NCBI GenBank assembly: GCA_017983755.1
Contig: JAGOAU010000012.1
Location: 1-64,000, forward strand
Length of the DNA: 64,000 bases
From: Azonexus sp.
Lineage (GTDB): Bacteria; Pseudomonadota; Gammaproteobacteria; Burkholderiales; Rhodocyclaceae
Reading direction: 5' to 3'
Position numbers and translations under genes: made by a program. Positions within the stretch are counted from its first letter, which is position 1. Each line of letters opens with the position of its first letter. This document shows, in pieces, positions 37,397 through 46,716 of the stretch. The notes below the pieces were generated by a model. It saw only the letters and a list, made by a program, of their open reading frames with translations. It was not told the origin of the DNA and searched no databases.

Positions 37397-37468
37397 ATGA
37401 ATATCGAACTGATCGGCATAATCATTGTCTTTCTTGTTATAGCGATTATCGTCATCAGGTCGCAATAG
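37397..37468 (+). CDS. Possible 23-residue membrane peptide
   Basis: ORF MNIELIGIIIVFLVIAIIVIRSQ, nearly entirely hydrophobic and ending in a basic residue, as in small single-helix membrane proteins. It lies between the ankyrin and CBS genes. No ribosome site is visible. Its translation is not certain; a chance AT-rich stretch cannot be excluded. Confidence 0.35.
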   Translation: MNIELIGIIIVFLVIAIIVIRSQ

Positions 37469-37541
37469 GATTTCGGCATGCTTGCATCACGCCACCAATC
37501 CGGCGACTATTGCGTTACCAAAAAACATCAAGGAGACAAAC

Positions 37542-37979
37542 ATGCCAACAAGACTCATCAGCAACATCATCGCTGGCCGCCCGCTGGTTTCGGGTACTAC
37601 CGACATGACCGTCCGGGCGGCTTGCCGTCTGATGGCCGAAAAGAAGATCGGCGCCTTGCTTCTGGTCGACAACAACCGGATCGCCGGGATATTCACCGAG
37701 CGCGATGCGCTCAACAAGGTTCTGGCAGGAGGCCTTGATCCGGATTCAACGCTGGTTTCCCAGGTTATGGTCAAGGACCCGCAGACGATTCGCGCCGACA
37801 AGCCGCTCGGCTATGCCTTGCAGTTCATGGCAGATGGCGGTTTCCGCCATGTGCCGGTGGTCGATGCCGACGGTACGCCGCTGGGTATGGTGTCCGCTCG
37901 CGATGCTCTCGGCAATGACATGGTCCAACTCGAGCGCGACCTGAAGTTCAGGGAGCATCTCGAAGAGAATATTGCCTAG
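37542..37979 (+). CDS. CBS domain pair protein
   Basis: 145-residue protein with two CBS domains: VRAACRLMAEKKIGALLLVDNNRIAGIFTERDAL (about 25-58) and ALQFMADGGFRHVPVVDADGTPLGMVSARDAL (about 90-125). Such pairs bind adenosine nucleotides and work as energy or redox sensors. The ATG follows AAGGAGACAAAC. Convergent with truC, with a 4-bp overlap of stops. No partner gene is adjacent. Confidence 0.92.
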   Translation: MPTRLISNIIAGRPLVSGTTDMTVRAACRLMAEKKIGALLLVDNNRIAGIFTERDALNKVLAGGLDPDSTLVSQVMVKDPQTIRADKPLGYALQFMADGGFRHVPVVDADGTPLGMVSARDALGNDMVQLERDLKFREHLEENIA

Positions 37980-38713
37980 CTGGCGATTTCGCCGCTCCAC
38001 CCGAAGCGCGCCAGTGTCGCGGCAAATTCGCCGGACACTGGCGCTGTTATTTTCAGGCTTTGGCCGGTGACCGGGTGCGAGAAGGCCATTTCGGTACATG
38101 CCAGCAACAGGCGGTTGCAAGCGAGATGCTCCGCGAAAAAGCGGTTGTGGCGACCCTTGCCATAGGTGGCATCGCCGATGATCGGATGGGCGATGTATTT
38201 CAGGTGGCGGCGCAACTGGTGGCGGCGACCGGTGACCGGGTTGAGTTCAAGTAGGGCGTAACGGCTGCTCGGGTAGCGGTCGACCGCAACAGGCAGTTCG
38301 ATTTCGGCCAGTTTGCGGAAACGGGTTAGCGTCGGCTGGGCCTCCATGCTGCTTCGTTCGCCCCGGAATTCATAAGGGTCACGCTGGCGGCTGAGCGGGT
38401 GATCTATGCTTCCTGTGGCCGGCGGGTAACCGCGGACAACGGCTAGGTAGCGTTTCTCCACCGTTCCGCTTTCGAACTGCCGGCCGAGGGCGCTGGCGAT
38501 TTCCGGACTGAGTCCGAACAAAAGGACGCCCGAGGTACCGCGGTCGAGGCGATGCGCCGGCCAGACCCGCTGGCCGATCTGGTCGCGCAGGATCTGGATG
38601 GCGAAGCGCGTTTCGTGACGGTCGATTTCCGAACGATGGACGAGCAGGTTGGGTGGTTTGTCGATGACGACGATGTATTCGTCACGATAGAGGATCGGCA
38701 GTGCTTCAGCCAA
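37976..38713 (-). CDS. truC: tRNA pseudouridine(65) synthase TruC
   Basis: 245-residue RluA-family pseudouridine synthase. It reads ILYRDEYIVVIDKPPNLLVHRS, RDQIGQRVWPAHRLDRGTSGVLL (catalytic Asp in HRLDR) and GRRHQLRRHL, all in the positions of E. coli TruC. A TTG start at 38713 gives the family-length N-terminus (AEALPILYRDE). An ATG 51 bp upstream is in frame but adds non-family residues over the end of the neighbouring lyase. GTCGACCGCAACA (38279-38291), the repeated 13-mer, lies inside this gene. Confidence 0.87.
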   Translation of the reverse strand: MAEALPILYRDEYIVVIDKPPNLLVHRSEIDRHETRFAIQILRDQIGQRVWPAHRLDRGTSGVLLFGLSPEIASALGRQFESGTVEKRYLAVVRGYPPATGSIDHPLSRQRDPYEFRGERSSMEAQPTLTRFRKLAEIELPVAVDRYPSSRYALLELNPVTGRRHQLRRHLKYIAHPIIGDATYGKGRHNRFFAEHLACNRLLLACTEMAFSHPVTGQSLKITAPVSGEFAATLARFGWSGEIAS

Positions 38714-39689
38714 AGAAGCGGCTCTTCGCCCCGGCGGGAATCTCCATGCCGGTGACGTGGGCACGGTCCAGCAGTTCCCAGTAATAACGGTACGAGGCGC
38801 GGTCGTGCAGTTTGCCGTCGTGCTGGATCGGACCCCAGTCCTTGTCCTGGGCAGCGATCAGGATCTCGGCCGCGGCCTGGACTTCGGAGAAATCCGGGCG
38901 CATGGCCTCGACGATGGGCATGATCTGGTTGGGGTGGATGCTCCACATGCGCAGGTAGCCAAACTCGCTGCGGGCGCGGCGGGCATCGTTGCGGATGTAG
39001 TCGATGTCCTTCAGTTCGGTCGTCACATTGTGTGACGGCACGACGCCGCAGGCCAGCGCGGCGGCACTGATCTCGCACTTGGCACGGGCGACCAGCGGGT
39101 GCTCGAACTGCCCCGGGCTTTTCATCGCGCTGCCGGGAATGGCGCCGTGGTGGCCGGAAACGAAGTCCATCAGGCCGAAGTCGAGGCTCTCGACGCCGGG
39201 CAGGGCGGCAATCTCCCAGACTTCGCGCAGCGCGCCGTGGGTCTCGATCAGGACGTGAACCGGAATCCTGCGGTCGACGCCAAAATTTTGCTCGATTTCA
39301 CGCAGCGCTTCGATCTGCACCTGCACGTCGCCGGCACTGCAGGGCTTGGGCAGGGTAATGAAGGGCAGGCGCCTGCCGGCCTGGCCAACGAGAATCTCCA
39401 TGTCCTGTCGCCAGTGCGCGTGGGTCACGTCATGGACGCGGGCACCAACTCGGTTGAACAGATTGTCCTCGCTCATGATCAGGCTGGCTGCCATCTCGGC
39501 ATGCTCGCGCTCGGCGCCGGCATGGGCTCCATCCTCGCAGTCGCAGGTGATGTCGAAGATCGGACCAAGTTCCGTCTGCAACTGCAGCGCCTTGCGCATC
39601 AGCTTTTCCGAGCCGGCGTAATGGTCGACCGCGGGCAGGGTGGGGAAGGGTTTTTCGCCGGCGAAGAGAACCGCTTTGGGATGGCGCAT
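38706..39689 (-). CDS. HpcH/HpaI aldolase family lyase (CitE/malyl-CoA lyase-like)
   Basis: 327-residue TIM-barrel lyase. The opening MRHPKAVLFAGEKPFPTLPAVDHYAGSEKLM and ITCDCEDGA fit the CitE-like branch. VHVLIETHGALREVWEIAALPGVESLDFG carries the metal-binding Glu, and LRMWSIHPNQI the C-terminal loop. These enzymes make or cleave malyl-CoA, citramalyl-CoA or similar thioesters using Mg2+. No citrate lyase partner genes are present, so it is not part of citrate lyase. It lies next to mdh, which makes a malate-related role plausible (inference). It overlaps truC slightly. Confidence 0.85.
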   Translation of the reverse strand: MRHPKAVLFAGEKPFPTLPAVDHYAGSEKLMRKALQLQTELGPIFDITCDCEDGAHAGAEREHAEMAASLIMSEDNLFNRVGARVHDVTHAHWRQDMEILVGQAGRRLPFITLPKPCSAGDVQVQIEALREIEQNFGVDRRIPVHVLIETHGALREVWEIAALPGVESLDFGLMDFVSGHHGAIPGSAMKSPGQFEHPLVARAKCEISAAALACGVVPSHNVTTELKDIDYIRNDARRARSEFGYLRMWSIHPNQIMPIVEAMRPDFSEVQAAAEILIAAQDKDWGPIQHDGKLHDRASYRYYWELLDRAHVTGMEIPAGAKSRFFG

Positions 39690-39706
39690 GATTTTCAGAC
39701 CCGAAA

Positions 39707-39741
39707 ATGAAAAAAGGCCGCGGCATTTTACCGCGGCCCTT
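39707..39741 (-). terminator. Intrinsic terminator of mdh
   Basis: Stem GGCCGCGG / CCGCGGCC (8 pairs, extended by A-T pairs) with a 7-nt loop; on the minus strand it is followed by TTTTTT. It lies 27 bp beyond the mdh stop and before the lyase gene. Confidence 0.85.
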
Positions 39742-39767
39742 CGATGAAACTAAAAACTAATGCCGGA

Positions 39768-40754
39768 TTACAGCATGTCCTTGACGGCTTCGGCTTCGTC
39801 AGTCAGTTCCTTCAGCGTGAAGTTGATCTTCTCACGGCTGTACTCGTCGATTTCCAGACCCTGAATGATCTTGAAGGAATTGCCCTTGCACTCGCACGGG
39901 AAGCCGAACACGATGCCGGCCGGAATGCCGTAGGAACCATCGGACGGAACGCCCATGGTGACCCAGTCGCTGGAGCCGAGGACCCAGTCGCGGACGTGGT
40001 CGATGGCGGCGTTGGCGGCGGAGGCGGCGGAAGACAGGCCGCGGGCCTCGATGATGGCGGCGCCGCGCTTGCCGACGGTCGGCAGGAAGACGTCGTTGTT
40101 CCAGGCGTGATCGTTGATCAGGGCCTTGACGTTGTCGCCGTTGGACTCGCAGTTGCGGTAATCGGCATACATCGTCGGCGAGTGGTTACCCCAAACGACC
40201 AGCTTCTTGAAGGAAGAAACGCTGCGGCCGGTCTTCTCGGCCAGTTGCGACAGGGCACGGTTGTGGTCGAGGCGCAGCATGCCGTGGTAGTTGTTCGGGT
40301 TGGTGCGGCCGACCTTCTTGGCGGCGGCAGCCGCGATGTAGGCGTTGGTGTTGCAGGGGTTGCCGACGACCAGAACCTTGACGTCTTCCTTGGCGTTCTC
40401 GGCGATGGCCTTGCCCTGAACGGTGAAAATGGCGCCGTTGGCGGTCAGCAGGTCGGCACGCTCCATGCCCTTGGTGCGGGGGCGGGCGCCGACCAGCAGG
40501 CAGACGTCGGCATCCTTGAAGGCAACGTTCGGATCATCGGTGGCAACCATGCCGGCCAGCAGCGGGAAGGCGCAGTCGTCGAGTTCCATCATGACGCCCT
40601 TGACGGCTTGCTGAGCCTGCGGCAGGTCGAGCAACTGGAGGATGACCGGCTGGTCTTTGCCGAGCATTTCGCCGGAGGCAATGCGGAACAGCAGGCTATA
40701 ACCGATCTGGCCGGCGGCGCCGGTAATGGCAACGCGCATGGGGGCTTTGGACAT
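39768..40754 (-). CDS. mdh: Malate dehydrogenase
   Basis: 328-residue NAD-dependent malate dehydrogenase that oxidises malate to oxaloacetate. N-terminal Rossmann motif [20 protein letters not shown], then [16 protein letters not shown] (substrate Arg) and [14 protein letters not shown] (catalytic His). The form is the 'cytosolic-like' group common in betaproteobacteria. Ribosome site AGGAG lies 7 bp before the ATG. It is divergent from the GntR gene across a 16-bp palindrome and ends in its own terminator. Confidence 0.96.
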   Translation of the reverse strand: MSKAPMRVAITGAAGQIGYSLLFRIASGEMLGKDQPVILQLLDLPQAQQAVKGVMMELDDCAFPLLAGMVATDDPNVAFKDADVCLLVGARPRTKGMERADLLTANGAIFTVQGKAIAENAKEDVKVLVVGNPCNTNAYIAAAAAKKVGRTNPNNYHGMLRLDHNRALSQLAEKTGRSVSSFKKLVVWGNHSPTMYADYRNCESNGDNVKALINDHAWNNDVFLPTVGKRGAAIIEARGLSSAASAANAAIDHVRDWVLGSSDWVTMGVPSDGSYGIPAGIVFGFPCECKGNSFKIIQGLEIDEYSREKINFTLKELTDEAEAVKDML

Positions 40755-40888
40755 GTATCGCTCCTGTATTGAACAGCGTGATTGAGATTGTTCGATTCTG
40801 CTCGAATGCCGGCCTTATGCAAATTCTGGTGGCGGGCACGAGAACTATCGATGTTAGAAGTTCGTCGTGTTACTGTCAATTCATCATG

Positions 40889-40904
40889 TGTCTTATATAA
40901 GACA
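40889..40904. promoter_or_regulatory. Perfect 16-bp palindrome, probable GntR operator
   Basis: TGTCTTATATAAGACA, fully symmetric, in the 195-bp gap between the divergent mdh and GntR genes. The AT core and symmetry fit HutC/UTRA-type GntR operators (NyGTnTAnAC-like sites). It lies 46 bp before the GntR ATG and about 135 bp before the mdh ATG, so it could block both promoters. A one-sided copy lies upstream of acnB. Confidence 0.75.
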
Positions 40905-40949
40905 ACTTTTCGTGGACGCTCCGGCTGAAATGTGCTGAAATTTCCCGCC

Positions 40950-41705
40950 ATGAGCCGTGACCCCGCCCGTCCTTCCTTTCGCGTTGCTTCGCCGACATTC
41001 AGTCCGCTGTACCGCCAGATCAAGGATTTCATGATCCGCAGCCTGGAGGCCGGCGAGTGGGGGCCGGGCGATGCGATTCCCAGCGAAGGCGAGTTGGCTG
41101 CGCGCTTCAACGTCAGCCAGGGAACGGTGCGCAAGGCGATCGATGAGATGGCGGCGGAGAATTTGCTGATTCGGCGCCAGGGCAAGGGTACCTTCGTTGC
41201 AAGCCATGACGACCCGCGTTCCTTTTACCGATTTCTCAGGTTGGTGCCCGATGACGGAAACGCCGCGCATGCGGTCAGTGTGCCGCTTTCCTGCTCGACC
41301 CGGGAGGCTAGCGCGGAGGTCGCCGCCGCCCTCGGACTCAAGGTTGGCGAACCGGTGATTTATGTCGAGCGCCTGCTGCGTTTCAACGGTGAAGCCGTGG
41401 TTTTCGATCAGATCCATCTGGTTACCGAACTGTTTGCCGGCTTGACTCTCGAAAGTCTCAGCGGGGGTGACCGCTCCCTCTACAGCCTGTTCGAAAACGA
41501 TTACGGCGTGCGCATGATTCATGCAGAAGAGCATCTGCGCGCAGTGGCTGCAGATGCCTATAGTGCCGGGCTTCTCGCCGTGCAACCGGGGGCGCCGTTG
41601 CTGCTGGTGGAACGCACGGCATATACCTACGGCAACAAGCCGGTCGAATGGCGGCGCGGCCTGTATTGCACGAACCGGCACTATTACCGGAACGACCTTG
41701 GCTAA
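40950..41705 (+). CDS. GntR family regulator (HutC/UTRA type), probable TCA-cycle regulator
   Basis: 251-residue regulator. N-terminal winged HTH: PLYRQIKDFMIRSLEAGEWGPGDAIPSEGELAARFNVSQGTVRKAIDEM. C-terminal UTRA domain with PVIYVERLLRFNGEAVVFDQIHL and a closing VEWRRGLYCTNRHYY. The ATG opening MSRDPARPSF is used; a GTG 18 bp upstream is in frame. It sits between mdh and sdhC in the TCA supercluster, a position conserved in betaproteobacteria as far as I recall. It probably binds a TCA intermediate. Confidence 0.9.
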   Translation: MSRDPARPSFRVASPTFSPLYRQIKDFMIRSLEAGEWGPGDAIPSEGELAARFNVSQGTVRKAIDEMAAENLLIRRQGKGTFVASHDDPRSFYRFLRLVPDDGNAAHAVSVPLSCSTREASAEVAAALGLKVGEPVIYVERLLRFNGEAVVFDQIHLVTELFAGLTLESLSGGDRSLYSLFENDYGVRMIHAEEHLRAVAADAYSAGLLAVQPGAPLLLVERTAYTYGNKPVEWRRGLYCTNRHYYRNDLG

Positions 41706-41772
41706 CATGAATAGTGCTTTGTTACTATGCCGGAAAACGCTTAGTTTGCCGTGTTCTACCTGATTTTGAATG

Positions 41773-41778
41773 TATAAT
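41773..41778 (+). promoter_or_regulatory. Possible -10 box of the sdh operon
   Basis: TATAAT preceded by TG, in the 136-bp gap upstream of sdhC. The nearest -35-like hexamer, TTGCCG, is 21 bp away, so the pair is not ideal. Confidence 0.35.
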
Positions 41779-41841
41779 TATCGTTCTTTTCAAACCACGT
41801 AAAAGCGGGAAAACCGCACCATTTCGCGAGGGATGACGTTC

Positions 41842-42228
41842 ATGGCAGAAATGACCATCAAGAAACGTCCAAAAAATTTGGACTTGACCACTATCAGGTT
41901 GCCGTTACCGGGCAAGGTATCGATCCTCCATCGCGTCAGCGGTGTCGGCTTGTTCCTGTTTCTGCCGGTACTCCTTTGGCTCTTTTCCGCCAGCCTGACG
42001 TCCGCTGAGACCTTTGCCACCTTCAGGTCTGTATTCGCCAGCCTGCCTGCCAAGGTCGTGCTTGCGGGCCTCCTCTGGGCATTCGTTCATCATTTCTGTG
42101 CCGGTATCCGTTTCCTGCTTCTCGATCTTCATGTCGGCATCGAGAAAGAGGCGGCGCGCAAGTCGGCGGCTGTGGTTTTTGCGGTCAGTATCCCGCTAAC
42201 CCTGATTCTCTGGGGGGTGCTGCTGTGA
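41842..42228 (+). CDS. sdhC: Succinate dehydrogenase cytochrome b556 subunit SdhC
   Basis: 128-residue membrane anchor. The family opening KKRPKNLDLTTIRLPLPGKVSILHRVSGVGLFL is followed by three membrane helices. AFVHHFCAGIRFLLLD holds His83/His84, where E. coli SdhC has the heme b ligand His84. GAGGG lies at the right distance for this ATG; another in-frame ATG 9 bp upstream is too close to it. The gene overlaps sdhD by 4 bp. Confidence 0.95.
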   Translation: MAEMTIKKRPKNLDLTTIRLPLPGKVSILHRVSGVGLFLFLPVLLWLFSASLTSAETFATFRSVFASLPAKVVLAGLLWAFVHHFCAGIRFLLLDLHVGIEKEAARKSAAVVFAVSIPLTLILWGVLL

Positions 42229-42572
42229 TCAACCGTAACGTTGTAGGTGCCCATTACGGCCTCAAGGACTGGATTGCCCAGCGTGCCACCGCTGTCATCA
42301 TGGCGGTCTATTCGGTTTTGATCGCGGCAGTTCTACTGATTGTCCGCCCCGGAACCTTCGAAGCCTGGCATGGCATTTTCGCCAATGGCGTCATCAAGTT
42401 CCTGACTTTCCTGTTCTTTGTCAGTCTGTTCTACCATGCCTGGATAGGCGTGCGTGACATCTGGATGGATTACGTCAAGCCGGTCGGCCTGCGCCTGACC
42501 CTGCATGTGCTGACCATTACCGCGCTGGTGGGTTATACCGCGTGGGCTGCTGCGATTCTCTGGAGGCTGTAA
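42225..42572 (+). CDS. sdhD: Succinate dehydrogenase membrane anchor SdhD
   Basis: 115-residue protein with three membrane helices. Start is GTG within the ATGA-like overlap with sdhC. SLFYHAWIGVRDIWMDYV puts His71 at the position of the heme ligand in E. coli SdhD. Together with SdhC it forms the quinone site. Confidence 0.94.
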   Translation: MINRNVVGAHYGLKDWIAQRATAVIMAVYSVLIAAVLLIVRPGTFEAWHGIFANGVIKFLTFLFFVSLFYHAWIGVRDIWMDYVKPVGLRLTLHVLTITALVGYTAWAAAILWRL

Positions 42573-42574
42573 GC

Positions 42575-44359
42575 GTGAGTATTCCTGTTCTCAAGTTTGA
42601 TGCGGTCATCGTTGGCGCCGGTGGTGCCGGCCTGCGTTCCGCAATCCAGTTGTCCGAAGCCGGTCTGAAGACGGCCGTGCTGTCGAAGGTTTTCCCGACC
42701 CGCTCGCACACTGTGGCGGCGCAGGGCGGTGTCGCTGCTTCTCTCGGCAATTCCGAGGAAGATCACTGGACGTGGCACATGTACGATACCGTCAAGGGTT
42801 CCGACTGGCTCGGCGACCAGGACGCAATTGAGTTCATGTGCAAGAAGGCCAACGAAGTGGTCGTCGAACTCGAGCATTACGGCATGCCTTTCGACCGCAC
42901 CGACAACGGCAAGATCTACCAGCGACCGTTCGGCGGTCACATGTCGAACTTCGGCGAGAAGCCTGTGCGTCGCTCCTGTGCTGCCGCCGACCGTACCGGT
43001 CACGCCATGTTGCACGCCATGTACCAGCGCAACGTCAAGGCCAACACCCAGTTCTTCGTTGAATGGATGGCCCTTGATCTGATTCGCGACGAAGAAGGTC
43101 ACGTCCTCGGCGTTACCGCCATGGAAATGGAAACCGGCCAGGTCGTGATTTTCCACGCCCGTGCCACCATTTTCGCCACCGGCGGTGCCGGTCGTATCTT
43201 CTACTCTTCGACCAACGCCTTTATCAATACCGGTGACGGCCTGGGTATGGCGGCGCGTGCCGGTATCCCGCTCGAAGACATGGAGTTCTGGCAGTTCCAC
43301 CCGACCGGCGTGGCCGGAGCAGGCGTGCTGATTACCGAAGGTGTGCGTGGCGAAGGTGGCATCCTGCGCAATTCCAGCAAGGAACGCTTCATGGAGCGTT
43401 ACGCGCCGAACGCCAAGGATCTGGCGTCGCGCGACGTGGTTTCCCGCGCCATGGCGACCGAAATCAAGGAAGGTCGCGGCTGTGGCGTCAACAAGGATTA
43501 TGTCCTGCTCGACATCACCCACCTCGACCCGGCGACCATCATGAAGCGCCTGCCTGGCATCCACGAAATCGGCCTGCAGTTCGCCGGTGTCGATTGCCTG
43601 AAGGAGCCGCTACCGGTCGTTCCGACCTGTCACTACCAGATGGGCGGTATTCCGACCCATTACTCCGGTCGTGTCGTGACGCCGAAAAATGGCGATGTCA
43701 ATTCCGTGGTTCCGGGCTTCTACGCCGGCGGCGAATGCGCCTGTGCGTCGGTCCACGGTGCCAATCGCCTTGGTACCAACTCGCTGCTCGATCTGCTCGT
43801 CTTCGGCAAGTCGGCCGGTGACTCCGCGGTCGAAGATCTGAAATCCGGTCGCGCCCATCGAGAACTGCCGAAGGATGTCGCCGACAAGACACTGGCTCGC
43901 ATCTCTGCTCTGGATAACCGCAAGGGCGGTGCCAATGTGCACGAAACCCGTCTCGCCATGCAGCGCACCATGCAGGACCACGCTGGCGTCTTCCGTTTCG
44001 GCGACATGCTGAAGCAGGGCGTCGAGAAAATCCTCGAAGTCGAGAAGGCGGCTCGCCAGCTCGAGATCAAGGACAAGTCCATGGCCTGGAATACGGCCCG
44101 TACCGAAGCGCTCGAAATGGAAAACCTGATCGAAGTCGCCAAGGCCACGATGATTTCCGCCGAGGCCCGCAAGGAGTCGCGCGGCGCTCATGTGCGCGAC
44201 GACGCGCCGGATACCGCCGAGTTCCCGAACGGCCGCAACGACAAGGAATGGCTGAAGCACACGTTGTTCTCGCCGGTGGATAATTCGATCAGCTACAAGC
44301 CGGTCAACATGCAACCCCTGACCGTCGAGGCCGTAGCCCTCAAGACGCGCTCGTACTAA
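42575..44359 (+). CDS. sdhA: Succinate dehydrogenase flavoprotein subunit SdhA
   Basis: 594-residue flavoprotein that oxidises succinate to fumarate and passes electrons to SdhB. The FAD-binding motif VIVGAGGAGLRSA is followed by PTRSHTVAAQGG, where His45 carries covalent FAD. HPTGVAGAGVLITEG and RTGHAML belong to the active site; the C-terminal NAR-like domain follows. The start is GTG, 2 bp after sdhD. Length agrees with E. coli SdhA (588). Confidence 0.97.
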   Translation: MSIPVLKFDAVIVGAGGAGLRSAIQLSEAGLKTAVLSKVFPTRSHTVAAQGGVAASLGNSEEDHWTWHMYDTVKGSDWLGDQDAIEFMCKKANEVVVELEHYGMPFDRTDNGKIYQRPFGGHMSNFGEKPVRRSCAAADRTGHAMLHAMYQRNVKANTQFFVEWMALDLIRDEEGHVLGVTAMEMETGQVVIFHARATIFATGGAGRIFYSSTNAFINTGDGLGMAARAGIPLEDMEFWQFHPTGVAGAGVLITEGVRGEGGILRNSSKERFMERYAPNAKDLASRDVVSRAMATEIKEGRGCGVNKDYVLLDITHLDPATIMKRLPGIHEIGLQFAGVDCLKEPLPVVPTCHYQMGGIPTHYSGRVVTPKNGDVNSVVPGFYAGGECACASVHGANRLGTNSLLDLLVFGKSAGDSAVEDLKSGRAHRELPKDVADKTLARISALDNRKGGANVHETRLAMQRTMQDHAGVFRFGDMLKQGVEKILEVEKAARQLEIKDKSMAWNTARTEALEMENLIEVAKATMISAEARKESRGAHVRDDAPDTAEFPNGRNDKEWLKHTLFSPVDNSISYKPVNMQPLTVEAVALKTRSY

Positions 44360-44371
44360 CTGGAGTCCAGA

Positions 44372-45082
44372 ATGAGCAAACGCATGGTTCAATTCAGTAT
44401 CTATCGCTACGATCCGGACAAGGACGACGCGCCGTACATGCAGGACATCTCGGTCGAACTCGAGCCGACCGACCGCAAGTTGCTGGACGCGCTGACCAAG
44501 CTGAAGGCCAAGGACGACGCGATCTCCTACCGTCGTTCCTGCCGCGAAGGCGTTTGTGGCTCAGATGCCATGAACATCAACGGGAAGAATGGCCTGGCCT
44601 GCCTGACCGACATCGACAGCCTGAAGCAGCCGATCGTGCTGCGTCCGCTGCCTGGCCTGCCGGTCATTCGCGACCTGATCGTCGACATGACCCAGTTCTT
44701 CAAGCAGTATCACTCGATCAAGCCCTACCTGATCAACAACGATCCGCCGCCGGAACGCGAGCGTCTGCAGTCGCCGGAAGATCGCGAAGAGTTGAACGGC
44801 CTGTACGAGTGCATCCTGTGCGCCTGCTGTTCCACGTCCTGCCCGTCCTTCTGGTGGAACCCCGACAAGTTCGTCGGCCCGGCGGGCCTGCTGGCTGCCT
44901 ACCGCTTCATTGCCGATACGCGCGACCAGGCGACCAATGAGCGCCTCGACAACCTCGAGGACCCGTATCGTCTGTTCCGTTGCCACACCATCATGAACTG
45001 CGTCGATGTCTGTCCGAAGGGGCTCAACCCGACCCAGGCGATCGGCAAGATCAAGGACATGATGGTACGTCGCGCCGTCTGA
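44372..45082 (+). CDS. sdhB: Succinate dehydrogenase iron-sulfur subunit SdhB
   Basis: 236-residue protein with three clusters: 2Fe-2S at SCREGVCGSDAMNINGK plus a later Cys, 4Fe-4S at CILCACCSTSCPS, and 3Fe-4S at CHTIMNCVDVCPKGLNP. It connects the flavin to the quinone site. Starts 12 bp after sdhA; its stop overlaps the sdhE start by one base. Confidence 0.97.
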   Translation: MSKRMVQFSIYRYDPDKDDAPYMQDISVELEPTDRKLLDALTKLKAKDDAISYRRSCREGVCGSDAMNINGKNGLACLTDIDSLKQPIVLRPLPGLPVIRDLIVDMTQFFKQYHSIKPYLINNDPPPERERLQSPEDREELNGLYECILCACCSTSCPSFWWNPDKFVGPAGLLAAYRFIADTRDQATNERLDNLEDPYRLFRCHTIMNCVDVCPKGLNPTQAIGKIKDMMVRRAV

Positions 45083-45324
45083 TGGAGCGAAAGGACTACG
45101 AACGCCTGCGTTGGCGATGTATTCGGCGTGCGCTTCTTGAACTCGACATCACGCTGACGCGTTTTCTCGATGATGGATTCGACAGGCTGAACGAAGAACA
45201 GCAGCAGGCGTTTGTGGAACTTGCCGACATGGAGGATTACGATCTCTGGGACCTGCTGACCGGCAAATCGGAGACCGATGATCCTCGGATGGCGCCGATC
45301 GTGGCCATGCTACGTAAGAGTTAA
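45082..45324 (+). CDS. sdhE: FAD assembly factor SdhE
   Basis: 80-residue protein of the SdhE/YgfY family, which promotes covalent flavin attachment to SdhA. It opens MERKDYERLRWRCIRRALLELDITLTRFL; the RxxRG-like motif appears here as RWRCIRRALLELD, with Arg-rich but without the Gly of the usual RRG(M/T). ADMEDYDLWDLLTG is the second conserved segment. It is coupled to sdhB by a TGATG junction. Confidence 0.9.
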   Translation: MERKDYERLRWRCIRRALLELDITLTRFLDDGFDRLNEEQQQAFVELADMEDYDLWDLLTGKSETDDPRMAPIVAMLRKS

Positions 45325-45330
45325 GTAAGG

Positions 45331-45336
45331 TTGACA
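45331..45336 (+). promoter_or_regulatory. Possible -35 box of a gltA promoter
   Basis: Consensus TTGACA in the 83-bp gap between sdhE and gltA. No convincing -10 box lies 16-18 bp downstream, so gltA may also be read from the sdh promoter. Confidence 0.3.
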
Positions 45337-45407
45337 TTTTAACTTCCAAATGTTGACCGCTTTTTTTGCAATGCAGTGACAACCTACACCTGACAAGGGA
45401 AGACACC

Positions 45408-46706
45408 ATGACGACCGAACGCAAGGCAACTTTGACAATCGATGGGATGGCGCCTGTCGATTTTTCGATCATGACCCCGACGCACGGCAACGAATGTATC
45501 GATATTCGTACGCTGGGTGGCAAGACCGGTCTGTTCACCTACGACTCCGGTTTCCTCTCCACCGCCAGCTGCAAGTCCAAGGTCACCTTCATTGACGGTG
45601 ACGTGGGCCAACTGCTGTACCGTGGCTACCCGATCGAGCAACTGGCCGAGCAGTGCAACTTCCTGGAAGTGACCTATCTGCTGAAGAACGGCGAATTGCC
45701 GAACGCCAAGCAGAAGACCGATTTCGAATCCACCATCAAGAAGCACACGATGGTGCATGAGCAGCTTTCCAAGTTCTACTCCGGCTTCCGCCGCGATGCC
45801 CACCCGATGGCAGTCATGACCGGCGTCGTCGGCGCCTTGTCCGCCTTCTATCACGACGCGATGGACTTCTCCGACGTCGAGCATCGTAACGTCAGCTTCA
45901 ACCGTCTGGTCGCCAAGCTGCCGACCATCGTCGCGATGGCCTACAAGTACAACACTGGCATGCCGTTCATGTACCCGGACAACGATTTGGACTATACCGC
46001 CAACTTCATGCGCATGATGTTCGGCAATCCGTGCGAGAAGTATGTGCCGAACCCGGTTCTGGTCAACGCGCTGGATACCATTTTCACGCTGCACGCCGAT
46101 CACGAACAGAATGCCTCGACCTCGACCGTGCGTCTGGCAGGTTCGTCCGGTGCCAACCCGTTCGCCTGTATCGCTGCCGGTATCGCCTGCCTGTGGGGCC
46201 CGGCGCACGGTGGTGCCAATGAAGCCTGTCTGCAGATGCTGGAACAGATCGGTGATGTCTCCAAGGTTGGCGAATACATCAACCGCGCCAAGGACAAGAA
46301 CGATTCCTTCAAGCTGATGGGCTTCGGTCACCGCGTTTACAAGAACTTCGATCCGCGCGCCAAGCTGATGCGCAAGGTCTGTAACGACGTTCTGGGCGAA
46401 CTGGGTCTGCAGAACGACCGCTTGTTCAAGCTGGCCATGGAACTGGAAAAAATCGCTCTGGAAGATCCGTACTTCGTCGAGAAGAAACTCTACCCGAACG
46501 TCGACTTCTACTCCGGCATCGTCCAGAAGGCTATCGGCATCCCGACCGAGATGTTCACCTGCATCTTCGCGCTGGCCCGTACGGTCGGTTGGATGACGCA
46601 GTGGGAAGAAATGATCACCGATCCGGAATACAAGATCGGTCGTCCGCGCCAGCTGTACATCGGCGCCGCCAAGCGCGACGTCGTGCCGTTGGCTCAACGC
46701 GGCTAA
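45408..46706 (+). CDS. gltA: Citrate synthase
   Basis: 432-residue hexameric-type citrate synthase, which condenses acetyl-CoA and oxaloacetate. Catalytic segments are [37 protein letters not shown] and [15 protein letters not shown]. The N-terminal domain ([16 protein letters not shown]) is typical of NADH-regulated enzymes from gram-negative bacteria. AAGGGAAG precedes the start. It ends in a strong terminator. Confidence 0.97.
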   Translation: MTTERKATLTIDGMAPVDFSIMTPTHGNECIDIRTLGGKTGLFTYDSGFLSTASCKSKVTFIDGDVGQLLYRGYPIEQLAEQCNFLEVTYLLKNGELPNAKQKTDFESTIKKHTMVHEQLSKFYSGFRRDAHPMAVMTGVVGALSAFYHDAMDFSDVEHRNVSFNRLVAKLPTIVAMAYKYNTGMPFMYPDNDLDYTANFMRMMFGNPCEKYVPNPVLVNALDTIFTLHADHEQNASTSTVRLAGSSGANPFACIAAGIACLWGPAHGGANEACLQMLEQIGDVSKVGEYINRAKDKNDSFKLMGFGHRVYKNFDPRAKLMRKVCNDVLGELGLQNDRLFKLAMELEKIALEDPYFVEKKLYPNVDFYSGIVQKAIGIPTEMFTCIFALARTVGWMTQWEEMITDPEYKIGRPRQLYIGAAKRDVVPLAQRG

Positions 46707-46716
46707 AGGAGAGAGG

